A stretch of 64,000 bases of DNA, taken from positions 105,107 to 169,106 of the forward strand of contig NZ_JANUGP010000017.1 of assembly GCF_024753135.1 (NCBI RefSeq), given 5' to 3'. Of the stretch, positions 43,630 to 51,699 are shown piece by piece (position 1 is the stretch's first letter; every line of letters begins with the position of its first letter). The stretch is from Streptomyces pyxinicus (GTDB lineage Bacteria; Actinomycetota; Actinomycetes; Streptomycetales; Streptomycetaceae). The position numbers and the translations under genes are program-made. Under the pieces are notes generated by a model. It was not told where the DNA came from and did no database searches. It saw only the letters and a program-made list of their open reading frames with translations.

Positions 43630-44583
43630 TCACAGACTCGCCGCCGTGGCGTCCGGCTGACGGGCCAGTGCCGCCGCCGCGGCGCCGACGAGGCCCGCGT
43701 CCGTGCCCATCTGGGCGGGTACGACGGTCAGCCGCTGGACGAAGGACAGGGTCGCGTAGTCGGTGAGGGCCTTGCGCAGCGGTGTGAGGAGGATGTCGCC
43801 GGCCTTGCCCACGCCGCCGCCGATCACGGCGATGTCGATCTCGACCAGGGTGGCGGTGGCGGCGATGCCGGCGGCCAGGGCCTGGGCGGCCCGTTCGAAG
43901 GAGGCCACGGCGAGCGGGTCGCCCTCGCGGGCGGCGGCGGCCACCGCGGCGGCCGAGGTGTCGCCGTCGGGGCCCGGTCGCCAGCCCCGTTCCAGGGCGC
44001 GCCGGGCGATGTTGGGGCCGCTGGCGATGCGCTCGACGCAGCCGCGGGCGCCGCATGGGCAGGGGTCGCCGTCGAGGTCGACGCTGATGTGCCCGATGTG
44101 CCCGGCGTTGCCGGTGGGGCCGGGGTGCAGTTGCCCGTTCAGGACCAGGCCGCCGCCGACCCCGGTCGAGACGACCATGCACAGCGCGTTGTCGTGGCCG
44201 CGGGCCGCGCCCTGCCAGTGCTCGGCGGCGGTGATGGCCACGCCGTCGCCGATCAGCTCGACGGGGCGTCCGTCGGTGGCCGCGCGGACCCGCTCGACCA
44301 GCGGGAAGTCGCGCCAGCCGGGGACGTTGACCGGGCTGACGGTGCCCGCCGAGGCGTCCACCGGTCCCGCGCTGCCGATGCCGACCACGCCGGCGCGTCC
44401 CCACAGCGGCGATCCGGCGAGTTCGCCGAGCACCTCCTCGACGGCCCGCATGACCGTTTCGCCGTCCTGCTGGGCGGGCGTGGCACGCTGGGCGCGGGCC
44501 TGGATCCGTCCGCCGTCGTCCACCAGCGCGCCGGCGATCTTGGTGCCGCCGATGTCCAGGGCCGCGACGAGGTCGGTGTGCAT
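43630..44583 (-). CDS. ROK family glucokinase-like sugar kinase
   Basis: ROK kinase of 317 residues without a DNA-binding domain. ALDIGGTKIAGALVDD at the start binds ATP phosphate, ELIGDGVAITAAEHWQGAA has the catalytic Asp position, and GDPCPCGARGCVE is the zinc motif. It phosphorylates glucose or a related hexose. It is divergent from a LacI-type regulator, with the operator palindrome GACAACGTTGTC in the gap. The ATG at 44583 is used; the longer frame is non-coding. Confidence 0.87.
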   Translation of the reverse strand: MHTDLVAALDIGGTKIAGALVDDGGRIQARAQRATPAQQDGETVMRAVEEVLGELAGSPLWGRAGVVGIGSAGPVDASAGTVSPVNVPGWRDFPLVERVRAATDGRPVELIGDGVAITAAEHWQGAARGHDNALCMVVSTGVGGGLVLNGQLHPGPTGNAGHIGHISVDLDGDPCPCGARGCVERIASGPNIARRALERGWRPGPDGDTSAAAVAAAAREGDPLAVASFERAAQALAAGIAATATLVEIDIAVIGGGVGKAGDILLTPLRKALTDYATLSFVQRLTVVPAQMGTDAGLVGAAAAALARQPDATAASL

Positions 44584-44690
44584 CAGAGTCAGATCTCCCC
44601 GGGGAAGGCTCGGTAACCAGTGACAGGCGGACCGGCCGGGCGGTGGGGGCGCGGGCCGGCGGACAGCGGTGGACAGTCTCTCTCGCATCT

Positions 44691-44702
44691 GACAACGTTG
44701 TC
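44691..44702. promoter_or_regulatory. Perfect LacI-type palindrome GACAACGTTGTC
   Basis: A 12-bp perfect palindrome with the central CG typical of LacI/GalR operators, within TGACAACGTTGTCCA. It lies between the divergent ROK kinase and LacI genes and probably mediates repression of both. Confidence 0.7.
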
Positions 44703-44798
44703 CAGGCTCTATGCTCGACGCCACATCCTCATACCCGCCCGGAGAGGGCCGCAGTACCCCTCCTGGGCGGCACGTACGACAGGACAGGACAGCGCATC

Positions 44799-45848
44799 GT
44801 GCCAGAGACCACCCGCCGCGCGGACCAGCACCTCACGAGCCGGTACGGCAACCGTCCCACGATGAAGGACGTGGCCGCGCGCGCCGGGGTCGGCCTGAAG
44901 ACGGTGTCCCGCGTGGTCAACGGCGAGGCCGGGGTCACCCCGGACACCGAGCGCCGCGTGCAGGAGGCGATCGAGGCCCTGGGCTTCCGCCGCAACGACA
45001 GCGCCCGGGTGCTGCGCAAGGGCCGTACGGCCAGCATCGGCCTGGTCCTGGAGGATCTCGCGGACCCGTTCTACGGCCCGCTCAGCCGCGCCGTGGAGGA
45101 GGTGGCCCGGGCGCACGGGGCGCTGCTGATCAACGGTTCCAGCGCGGAGGACCCGGACCGCGAGCAGGAGCTGGCGCTGGCCCTGTGCGCGCGGCGGGTG
45201 GACGGTCTGGTGGTGATCCCGGCCGGCGACGACCACCGGTATCTGGAGCCGGAGATCAGGGCGGGTGTGGCCACCGTGTTCGTGGACCGTCCGGCCGGGC
45301 GGATCGACGCCGACGTGGTGCTGTCGGACAACTTCGGCGGGGCCCGGGACGGTGTCGCCCATCTGATCGCGCGGGGGCACCGGCGGATCGGTTTCATCGG
45401 TGACATGCCGCGCATCCACACCGCGGCCGAGCGGCTGCGGGGCTACCGGACGGCCATGGAGGACGCGGGGATATCCGTCGCGGACCGCTGGATGTCGCTG
45501 GGGGCGACGAGTCCCGAGCGGGTGCGTCGGGCGGCCGAGGACATGCTCGACGGCCCGGATCCGGTCACGGCGGTCTTCACCGGCAACAACCGGGTGACGG
45601 TGACCGTGATCCGGGTGCTGGCCGAGCGGTCCCGGCCGGTCGCCCTCGTCGGCTTCGACGACATCGAGCTGGCCGATCTGCTCCAGCCGGGCGTCACGGT
45701 CGTCGCGCAGGACGCCGCCGCTCTCGGCCGGACCGCCGCCGAGCGGCTCTTCCGCCAGCTGGACGGCTCTCTCCTCGCCCCGGAGCGGATCGAGCTGCCG
45801 ACCCGGCTGATCACCCGCGGCTCGGGCGAGCTGCCGCCGGCCGGCTGA
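44799..45848 (+). CDS. LacI family transcriptional regulator
   Basis: The 349-residue protein has a LacI helix-turn-helix at about residues 23-45 (PTMKDVAARAGVGLKTVSRV) and the hinge QEAIEALGFRRNDSARVLRKG. The periplasmic-binding-like sugar domain follows (IGLVLEDLADPFYGPL, VGFDDIELADLLQPG). The hinge and the divergent ROK kinase suggest a sugar response. The start is GTG at 44799. The next gene follows after 7 bp, so it is co-transcribed. Confidence 0.88.
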   Translation: MPETTRRADQHLTSRYGNRPTMKDVAARAGVGLKTVSRVVNGEAGVTPDTERRVQEAIEALGFRRNDSARVLRKGRTASIGLVLEDLADPFYGPLSRAVEEVARAHGALLINGSSAEDPDREQELALALCARRVDGLVVIPAGDDHRYLEPEIRAGVATVFVDRPAGRIDADVVLSDNFGGARDGVAHLIARGHRRIGFIGDMPRIHTAAERLRGYRTAMEDAGISVADRWMSLGATSPERVRRAAEDMLDGPDPVTAVFTGNNRVTVTVIRVLAERSRPVALVGFDDIELADLLQPGVTVVAQDAAALGRTAAERLFRQLDGSLLAPERIELPTRLITRGSGELPPAG

Positions 45849-45855
45849 GCCGCGT

Positions 45856-46602
45856 ATGACCGGCCGCACCCTGGAGGAGCTCGGGCTCGCCGCGGCGCCC
45901 CGTGACCATCCGCTGACGTACCCCGGCGCCTGGCCCGACGACTCCGTCCTCCTGCACGGCGACCGGCTGCTGCCCCTGGAGGAGCTGGCGCGCGCGGGGC
46001 GGACCCCGGTGCTCGCCGTCGGTTCGAACGCCTCGCCCGCCCAGCTCCGCCACAAGATGGCCGAGTTCGGGACCGACGGGCCGGTGCCGATGACACTGGC
46101 TCAGGTGAGCGGGGTCGAGGTGGGGGTCTCCGCGCACGTCAGCCGCATGGGCTATGTGTCGGCCTCGCCCGTCAGGGCGCCGCGGACGACGACACGGCTG
46201 TTCGTGATCTGGCTCGACCCCGCGCAGCTGGAGGTGATCGACGCCAGCGAGGGTGTGCCGCTGCCGCACGGCAACTTCCGCCGGGCGTGGCTGCCCGCGC
46301 CGGACGTGCGGGTCGAACTCGCCGACGGCGGGGTGCTGCCCGGGGTGTTCTGCTACGTCAACCGGCACGGCGTACTGCGCGGGGACCTCGGCGCGCCCCG
46401 CCGGCATCCCGGGCAGCGCGAGCTGCTGGCCGGGCTGCTGCGGGAGTCGGCGCCGCTGCGGGAGCTGTTCGGGACGACCCCGGAGACGTTCAGCGCCCGG
46501 TCGCGCGGGGACGCCGAGCTGTGTGCGCGGGGTACGCGGCTGTTCGCCGAGCACGCGTGGGTGACGGAGTCCGGCCTGGAGCCGTACACCGTCGCCCTCT
46601 GA
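45856..46602 (+). CDS. Conserved hypothetical, possible GGCT-like fold
   Basis: This 248-residue protein has VLAVGSNASPAQLRHKM near residue 52, reminiscent of the YGSN loop of gamma-glutamylcyclotransferase-like proteins. The conserved-looking HVSRMGYVSASPVRAP and WLDPAQLEVIDASEGVPLP follow. A catalytic Glu equivalent may be in VIDASE. No membrane segments. It directly follows the LacI gene by 7 bp, but I cannot link it functionally. Confidence 0.6.
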   Translation: MTGRTLEELGLAAAPRDHPLTYPGAWPDDSVLLHGDRLLPLEELARAGRTPVLAVGSNASPAQLRHKMAEFGTDGPVPMTLAQVSGVEVGVSAHVSRMGYVSASPVRAPRTTTRLFVIWLDPAQLEVIDASEGVPLPHGNFRRAWLPAPDVRVELADGGVLPGVFCYVNRHGVLRGDLGAPRRHPGQRELLAGLLRESAPLRELFGTTPETFSARSRGDAELCARGTRLFAEHAWVTESGLEPYTVAL

Positions 46603-46664
46603 GCGCCGGCCGTAGGAAGCCGGTGACCTGTTGCCTGCGCGCCGAAGCGGCGACGCCCGACCGC

Positions 46665-47348
46665 TCAGCCGGTCCGGACGAGGGCCGCGCGGACGCGCTC
46701 GTGGTCGGTGATGGGCGCCAGATGGGCGGCGCCTTCGATGGTCAGGACCCGGGCTCCGCGCCGTAGCGCCGTGTGGGCCGCGTCGGCGAAGAAGGGCGAC
46801 GCTCCGAACCTGATGTACGTCGTCGGCGGGTGCGGATGGCCGGGGACGGTGCCGGGCAGGGGCTCCTCGTGGGTGGCGCGGCTCAGCGGCCGGGCCCTCG
46901 CGGTCACCCACTTCAGGTCGGCTGATGTGAGCCCCATGGCCTCGAAGCCGAAGGGCGGGATCAGCCATGCCTCCCGCGCCGGTCGCAGAGCGGCAGCGGC
47001 ATCACACGCGTCGCGCAGAACGGGTTGGAGGTCGAAGGCGGACTGGCCCGGCGCGGGCAGGTAGGCATCCAGGTACACGAGGTGCTGGATGCGGTGCGGT
47101 CGCTCGTATCCGGCACCGGTGATGACCATGCCCCCGTAGCTGTGGCCCACGAGGACCACGTCGGTGAGATCGTGCCGGTCGATCAGCGCGACCACCTCGG
47201 CGATGTGGGTGCTCAGTCCGACGCCGGGAGCGGCCGGGGCGAGTGAGGGGCACAGGACGGTGTGACCGGACGCCCGCAGCACGGGGGCGACCCGCTCCCA
47301 CGCCCAGCCGCCCAGCCACGAACCGTGCACGAGAACGAAGGTGGCCAT
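46665..47348 (-). CDS. Alpha/beta hydrolase (EstC/salicylate-esterase-like)
   Basis: The 227-residue protein has the oxyanion motif LVHGSWLGGWAW at residues 6-17, the nucleophile elbow GHSYGGMVITGAG near residue 77, an Asp region and a terminal GAAHLAPITDHE catalytic His. This small lid-type family includes plant-like methyl-ester esterases and bacterial EstC. It is the last gene of the FAD monooxygenase/RidA-NHLP operon, and its ATG overlaps the previous stop by 3 bp. It probably hydrolyses the product of the oxygenase; inferred only from context. Confidence 0.83.
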   Translation of the reverse strand: MATFVLVHGSWLGGWAWERVAPVLRASGHTVLCPSLAPAAPGVGLSTHIAEVVALIDRHDLTDVVLVGHSYGGMVITGAGYERPHRIQHLVYLDAYLPAPGQSAFDLQPVLRDACDAAAALRPAREAWLIPPFGFEAMGLTSADLKWVTARARPLSRATHEEPLPGTVPGHPHPPTTYIRFGASPFFADAAHTALRRGARVLTIEGAAHLAPITDHERVRAALVRTG

Positions 47349-47704
47349 CAGCGCTCCGGCTCGGTCCTGGCCGCCCAGGAGGAGCGGATGTCCCGCAGGA
47401 TCCACTTCAGCCGGTCGTCGGGGATCAGGAAGCCGCCGACTCCGGACGAGAACAGTACGTCGTACACGCGCTGCGACGCCTCGGTGAGCCGCTCCGCGAC
47501 GTCCTCGCCGTCCTCCGGTTTCGCGGGGAGCAGGATGACGATGGTGTCGTCCCGCTGTTCCACCGCCTCGATGGCGAAGTCCTCGCGCGGACGGTGGCCC
47601 GACTCCTCGCACAGCACTGCTTTCGGGTCGGCGAGGAGCCTCTCCCGGTAGGCGCTGTCGTTGACGAGCCGAAGGGTGTGGAGGGTCCCGGCGTCATGAT
47701 GCAT
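47348..47704 (-). CDS. NHLP-domain (nitrile hydratase leader-like) protein with conserved tail
   Basis: The 118-residue protein has at residues about 12-63 the leader-peptide-like fold of NHLP proteins: YRERLLADPKAVLCEESG and DDTIVILLPAKP. Its last 40 residues (DVLFSSGVGGFLIPDDRLKW, then RSSWAARTE) align with the end of the upstream RidA-NHLP protein. It overlaps that gene by 11 bp and the hydrolase by 3 bp. No core peptide, cysteine cluster or GG cleavage site is evident, so it may be a structural partner rather than a RiPP precursor. Confidence 0.7.
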   Translation of the reverse strand: MHHDAGTLHTLRLVNDSAYRERLLADPKAVLCEESGHRPREDFAIEAVEQRDDTIVILLPAKPEDGEDVAERLTEASQRVYDVLFSSGVGGFLIPDDRLKWILRDIRSSWAARTEPER

Positions 47705-48482
47705 GGCTGCTCCGCGTGGTATCGGTGCCGGTCCGGGCCTCGTGGAAACTCCGGCGCATGGCCAGCAGCTCGGTCTTGAGCCGTTCGGGCAGCAGCCAGA
47801 CGAAATTGTCCCCGCTGCGCCACAGGTCCATGAGGTTCACGGGCTCGCGGCGGTCCGGCTCGTCCGGCCGCTTCGCCGGTGGGACGACGTAGTACAGCGT
47901 GTCGCGTTTCTGCATCCTGACCTGCACCTTGGTCCCCGGAGCCACGCTCACGCCCAGCGACGCCAGCGCCTCCAGGGGCTCGCGCTCCAGGCGCGCGGCG
48001 AAGGACGGGTCTTCCCAGGCGCGGCGGGTGAGTGCCGTTTCGAGATCTTGGTCCTCGCCCGCGGGGGGTGTCTCGCGGCCGCCTCGTCCGGGGAGCGCGG
48101 CGACCACCTGGACCTCCAGGAGGTATTCCGGTGCGAAGAGTGCGGGCACGCCCACCAGCGTGCTCGCGGGTGCTTCCGAGACACCGGCCCGCAGCGGTCC
48201 GAAGATCGCGGGCAGCAGCTTGGGGGTGTAGTCGACGACGTAGACGGTCTCTTCGATGATGTCGTCGCGGGTGGCGCCGACCGCGGCGAGTGCGGCGTCG
48301 AGGTTACGGGCGATCTGTGCCGCCTGTGCCTCGTGGTCGCCGAGCCCCACGGGCTGTCCTTGCGCGTCCCAGGCGACCTGTCCGGAGAGATGCGCGAGGC
48401 GGGTTCCGTCGACGGTGACGATCTGGCTGATCTGGTCGGACGGGTTGTGCACGGAGGGTGGGCTGACGCGGTTCACGGGCAT
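47694..48482 (-). CDS. RidA-like domain fused to an NHLP-like domain
   Basis: The 262-residue protein has residues 1-135 as a RidA/YjgF trimer-type domain (LAHLSGQVAWDAQG, LLEVQVVAALPG). The position of the catalytic Arg of canonical RidA reads Ser in APASTLVGV, so it should not be an ordinary enamine deaminase. Residues about 148-205 are NHLP-like (AWEDPSFAARLEREPLEALA, DTLYYVVPPAKRP). The C-terminal tail (DLWRSGDNFVWLLPERLK) matches the next protein. AAGGAG lies 8 nt before the ATG. It is 2 bp from the monooxygenase stop. Confidence 0.75.
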   Translation of the reverse strand: MPVNRVSPPSVHNPSDQISQIVTVDGTRLAHLSGQVAWDAQGQPVGLGDHEAQAAQIARNLDAALAAVGATRDDIIEETVYVVDYTPKLLPAIFGPLRAGVSEAPASTLVGVPALFAPEYLLEVQVVAALPGRGGRETPPAGEDQDLETALTRRAWEDPSFAARLEREPLEALASLGVSVAPGTKVQVRMQKRDTLYYVVPPAKRPDEPDRREPVNLMDLWRSGDNFVWLLPERLKTELLAMRRSFHEARTGTDTTRSSHAS

Positions 48483-48484
48483 GG

Positions 48485-50008
48485 TCAGCTCCTTGAGGAG
48501 GGCGTGCCCGCCCAAGCTGTCAGCGCGTGGACCCGCTCGGCGGCGCGCGCGTCGGCGTCGGTGGTACGGGTGGCCCACGCGACGTGGCCGTCGGGGCGTA
48601 CGAGAACCTCGGTCACCCCGTCGAGGGCCGCGTGCTCGTCGTACTTGTCCACGGTGACGGCCGTGACCCGCGAGCCCCAGCCCAGGTCGACGGCCTCGCG
48701 AAGGGCCGGGTCCCCGGCCAGGCCGAGCAGGATGAAGCGGCCCCGGGTGAGCAGTTCGTACACCCGTGTCGCCTCCGAACCGGCGGCGGTCAGCCCGACA
48801 TCGGGCATGCGCCGCCCCACCAGCGGATCGGCGTCCGGGTCGGCCGGCGGATAGTGGGTGCCGAGCGCGGAGACCTGATCGGCGAGCCGACGGTTGACCT
48901 GCGGCATACCCAGCAGTTGGTCGAGGAGCTCGCGCAGGGCCGCGGCCGGACGCTGGTACTGCGGGACCAGCGTCAGCTCCGCCAGCAGGGTCTGCACCTC
49001 GGTGTTCTCGGTCATCGACCGGCCGACCGGCCGGCGTTCCCCGTCGTAACTGTCCAGCAGCCCGGGCGGGGCCCAGCCGCCGACCGCGGCGGCCAGCTTC
49101 CATCCCAGGTTCACGGCGTCCTGGAGCCCGGTGTTGAGCCCCTGGCCCGCCGCGGGGAAGTGGATGTGGGCGGCGTCGCCCGCCAGCAGGACGCGTCCCG
49201 AACGGTAGCTTGCCGCGAGCCGGGTGGCGTTGCCGAACCGCGACAGCCAGCGGGGCTCGGCGATCCCGCAGTCGGAGCCGGTGATCCGGGTGAGCGACGT
49301 GCGGAACTCCTCCAGGGTCACGGGTTCCCGGGCCGGCACCCTGATCCGCTCCGGATCCAGGTAGACGAACCGGGTGAGCCCGTCCTCCAGCGGGGCGACG
49401 ATCACGCCGCGGGCGCGTGCCGCGTCGAGGGCGCCGGGCCGCGGGTCGACGACCGCGAAGTCCCCGAGCACCCCGGTCAGGGTCTCGTCGGTGCCGGGGA
49501 AGTCGATCCGTGCGGCCTGCCGTACGACGCTGCGCCCGCCGTCGCACCCGACCGCGTAGCGGCCGCGTACGGTCTCGGTGCCGCCGCCGGGGACGCGGGT
49601 CTCCATCTCGACCCCGTCGGCGTCCTGGCGCACGGTGAGGGTCTCGCATCCCCGGCTGATCTCCACGCCCAGCTCGTGTGCCCGCTCCTCAAGGATCGCC
49701 TCGGTGCGCGCCTGGGCCAGGAAGAGGGTGTAGCCGTGCCGGGAGTCGAGGGCGCTGAAGTCCAGCTGGGTGGGCAGCCCCGCGAAGTGCCAGCCCGGCA
49801 CGGTCCGCCCGAGCGGGAGGAAGCGGTCGAGCAGCCCTCGCTGGTCCATCAGTTCCGCGCTGCGCGGGTGCAGGCTCAGCGCCCGCGAATTGCGCTGCGG
49901 TTCGGTGCGGCGCTCCAGGACGCGGGTCCGTACGCCTGCCAGAGCCAGCTCGCAGGCGAGCATCAGCCCGGTCGGGCCGGCGCCTACGACGATCACATCG
50001 GCGTTCAT
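48485..50008 (-). CDS. Class A FAD-dependent aromatic monooxygenase
   Basis: Flavoprotein hydroxylase of 507 residues. VIVVGAGPTGLMLACELA is at residues 5-22, GCDGGRSVVRQAA at about 154, and AGDAAHIHFPAAGQGLNTG at about 281. The C-terminal thioredoxin-like domain (RGRFILLGLAGDP) is typical of the rifampicin monooxygenase and polyketide hydroxylase group. It uses NAD(P)H and oxygen to hydroxylate aromatic compounds. First gene of a four-gene operon, it is preceded by tandem GTGAAC boxes. Confidence 0.88.
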   Translation of the reverse strand: MNADVIVVGAGPTGLMLACELALAGVRTRVLERRTEPQRNSRALSLHPRSAELMDQRGLLDRFLPLGRTVPGWHFAGLPTQLDFSALDSRHGYTLFLAQARTEAILEERAHELGVEISRGCETLTVRQDADGVEMETRVPGGGTETVRGRYAVGCDGGRSVVRQAARIDFPGTDETLTGVLGDFAVVDPRPGALDAARARGVIVAPLEDGLTRFVYLDPERIRVPAREPVTLEEFRTSLTRITGSDCGIAEPRWLSRFGNATRLAASYRSGRVLLAGDAAHIHFPAAGQGLNTGLQDAVNLGWKLAAAVGGWAPPGLLDSYDGERRPVGRSMTENTEVQTLLAELTLVPQYQRPAAALRELLDQLLGMPQVNRRLADQVSALGTHYPPADPDADPLVGRRMPDVGLTAAGSEATRVYELLTRGRFILLGLAGDPALREAVDLGWGSRVTAVTVDKYDEHAALDGVTEVLVRPDGHVAWATRTTDADARAAERVHALTAWAGTPSSRS

Positions 50009-50030
50009 CGGAGATGTCCTCCTCTATTTA

Positions 50031-50060
50031 GTGAACAACGTTCACGTGAACGGTGTTCAT
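50031..50060. promoter_or_regulatory. Two adjacent GTGAAC-N3-GTTCAY boxes before the monooxygenase operon
   Basis: GTGAACAACGTTCAC at 50031-50045 is followed without gap by GTGAACGGTGTTCAT at 50046-50060. Together they form a 28-bp near-perfect palindrome in AT-richer DNA, 23 bp before the monooxygenase start. This is the look of a cooperative TetR/MarR-type operator. The cognate regulator is not adjacent. Confidence 0.7.
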
Positions 50061-50094
50061 TATATGGAGGCCCCTGAGCGTCCCGTCAAGCGCG

Positions 50095-50142
50095 ACCACA
50101 GCCCCCACCCGCCGCGGTCGAACGGCGAATGGGGGCTGTGGT
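50095..50142. terminator. Strong stem-loop downstream of the HpcH/CitE-like gene
   Basis: ACCACAGCCCCCA (50095-50107) and TGGGGGCTGTGGT (50130-50142) form a perfect 13-bp stem around a 22-nt loop. It lies 85 bp after the stop of the minus-strand lyase gene, insulating the operon promoter beyond. Confidence 0.7.
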
Positions 50143-50226
50143 GCGGGCGGCTGGAGCGGTTGCGCCGGCCGGCCGTCATCGACGCCGCGCCGAACCCGTA
50201 AGCACACCCGGGTCCGACGACGGGGA

Positions 50227-51525
50227 CTACCGGGCCGAGGCCGTCAGGTCGCCGCGGCGGGGTGCCGCGAAGGCCGCCAGGTCGGCGCGGGTCAGGCCGC
50301 TGAGGCGGGCGACCTCGGCGATGTCGAGGGCGCCGCAGTCCAGGCCGCGCAGCAGGTAGCCGCTGAGGGCCTTGGCGGTGGCGGGCTCGTCCATGACGTC
50401 GCCGGCGGTGTGGTGGGCGTAGCGGGCGAGGCGGCCGGCGGCCTGCTCGAAGCCCTCGCGGTAGAAGGCGAAGACGGCCGCGTAGCGGGTGGGGATGTGG
50501 CCGGGGTGCATGTCCCAGCCCTGGTAGTAGGCGCGGGCGAGGGCGCGGCGGGTGAGGCCGTAGTGCAGGCGCCAGGCGTCGTGGACCTTGGCGGTGGGGC
50601 CGACGGGCAGCACGTTGGTGGAGCCGTCCGAGACGCGTACGCCGGTGCCGGCCGCGGCGACCTGCATGACCGCCTTGGCGTGGTCGGCGGCCGGATGGTC
50701 GCCGGCCTGGTGGGCGGCGGAGACGCCGAGGCAGGCGCTGTAGTCGAAGGTGCCGTAGTGCAGGCCGGTGGCGCGGCCCTCGGCGGCCTGGATCATCCGG
50801 GCGACGGCGGCGGTGCCGTCGGTGGCGAGGATGGACTGGCTGGTCTCGATCTGGATCTCGAAGCCGAGCCGGCCGGCGTCGAGTCCGTGCGCCTTCTCGA
50901 AGGCCTCCAGGAGCCGGACGAAGGCGCTCACCTGCTCGGGGTAGGTGACCTTGGGCAGGGTCAGCACCAGGCCCTCGGGCAGACCGCCGGCCCGCGTCAG
51001 GCCGGTGAGGAAGACATCGAGGGTGCGGATACCCCGGTCGCGTACGCCGGCTTCCATGCACTTCATGCGGATGCCCATGTACGGCGCCGCCGTGCCGTCG
51101 CGGTGGGCCTCGGCGATCAGGCGGGCCGCGCGGGCCGCGGTCTCGTCCTCCTCGGCGTCGGGGCGGGGGCCGTAGCCGTCCTCGAAGTCGACGCGCAGGT
51201 CTTCGATCGGTTCGCGCTCCAGTTTGGCGCGGACGCGGGAGTACACCGGTTCGGCGAGGTCGTCGGGGAGCCCGAGGACGGCGGCGAAGGAGGCTGCGTC
51301 CGGGGCGTGTTCGTCGAGTGCGGCGAGGGCCCGGTCGCCCCAGGCGCGCAGGGTGTCGGCGGCGAAGGCGTCGCCGGGGACGTAGACGGTGTGGACGGGC
51401 TGGCGGGTGCCGGGGTCCCCGGGGTAGCGGCGCTCCAGTTCCGCGTCGACCGGTGCGAGGGAGGCGCTGATCTCCTCGCTGACGGCGCCCGCGAGGCTCG
51501 TCGCCACCTTCTCCTGCTGACCCAT
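50227..51525 (-). CDS. HpcH/HpaI aldolase / citrate lyase beta-like protein (DUF6986-like)
   Basis: The 432-residue protein is of the CitE/HpcH TIM-barrel superfamily. DLRVDFEDGYGPRPDAEED and GFEIQIETSQSILATDG hold the metal-binding acids, and TGLHYGTFDYSACLG the substrate site. It is much longer than simple CitE proteins, as in actinobacterial DUF6986 proteins. The likely substrate is a 2-hydroxy- or acyl-CoA-type compound; not shown. A TTCCG-N5-CGGAA dyad lies 16 bp upstream and may be an IclR-type operator. It is monocistronic, with a terminator behind it. Confidence 0.8.
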   Translation of the reverse strand: MGQQEKVATSLAGAVSEEISASLAPVDAELERRYPGDPGTRQPVHTVYVPGDAFAADTLRAWGDRALAALDEHAPDAASFAAVLGLPDDLAEPVYSRVRAKLEREPIEDLRVDFEDGYGPRPDAEEDETAARAARLIAEAHRDGTAAPYMGIRMKCMEAGVRDRGIRTLDVFLTGLTRAGGLPEGLVLTLPKVTYPEQVSAFVRLLEAFEKAHGLDAGRLGFEIQIETSQSILATDGTAAVARMIQAAEGRATGLHYGTFDYSACLGVSAAHQAGDHPAADHAKAVMQVAAAGTGVRVSDGSTNVLPVGPTAKVHDAWRLHYGLTRRALARAYYQGWDMHPGHIPTRYAAVFAFYREGFEQAAGRLARYAHHTAGDVMDEPATAKALSGYLLRGLDCGALDIAEVARLSGLTRADLAAFAAPRRGDLTASAR

Positions 51526-51541
51526 CCCACACCCTCCAGTT

Positions 51542-51556
51542 TTCCGCTGTACGGAA
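51542..51556. promoter_or_regulatory. IclR-like dyad TTCCG-N5-CGGAA
   Basis: TTCCG (51542-51546) and CGGAA (51552-51556) flank CTGTA upstream of the HpcH-like gene, in an AT-richer patch with a further partial copy (ATCCGTAGAAT). The form resembles IclR-family sites such as AllR boxes; the regulator is not in the window. Confidence 0.45.
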
Positions 51557-51644
51557 TCAACAATCCGTAGAATGAAGTTATCCGGGGTGGTTCCCGCCGG
51601 TCAACACCCTCTCGGAGTGCGGGCGGGCGCCGTCTTCAGGATGC

Positions 51645-51685
51645 GCCGAGGCCCCCGCGACCGGGCGGGTCACGGGGGCCTCGGC
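51645..51685. terminator. Terminator of the etfBA operon
   Basis: GCCGAGGCCCCCG and CGGGGGCCTCGGC form a perfect 13-bp stem with a 15-nt loop, beginning 15 bp after the etfA stop on the minus strand. Confidence 0.8.
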
Positions 51686-51699
51686 GGGCGGGCGGGGGC

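Noticed and set aside
47348..50008. Calling the NHLP locus a RiPP biosynthetic cluster
   Set aside because: No YcaO, radical SAM, lanthionine synthetase, protease-transporter or core peptide is visible; only the leader-like fold is present.
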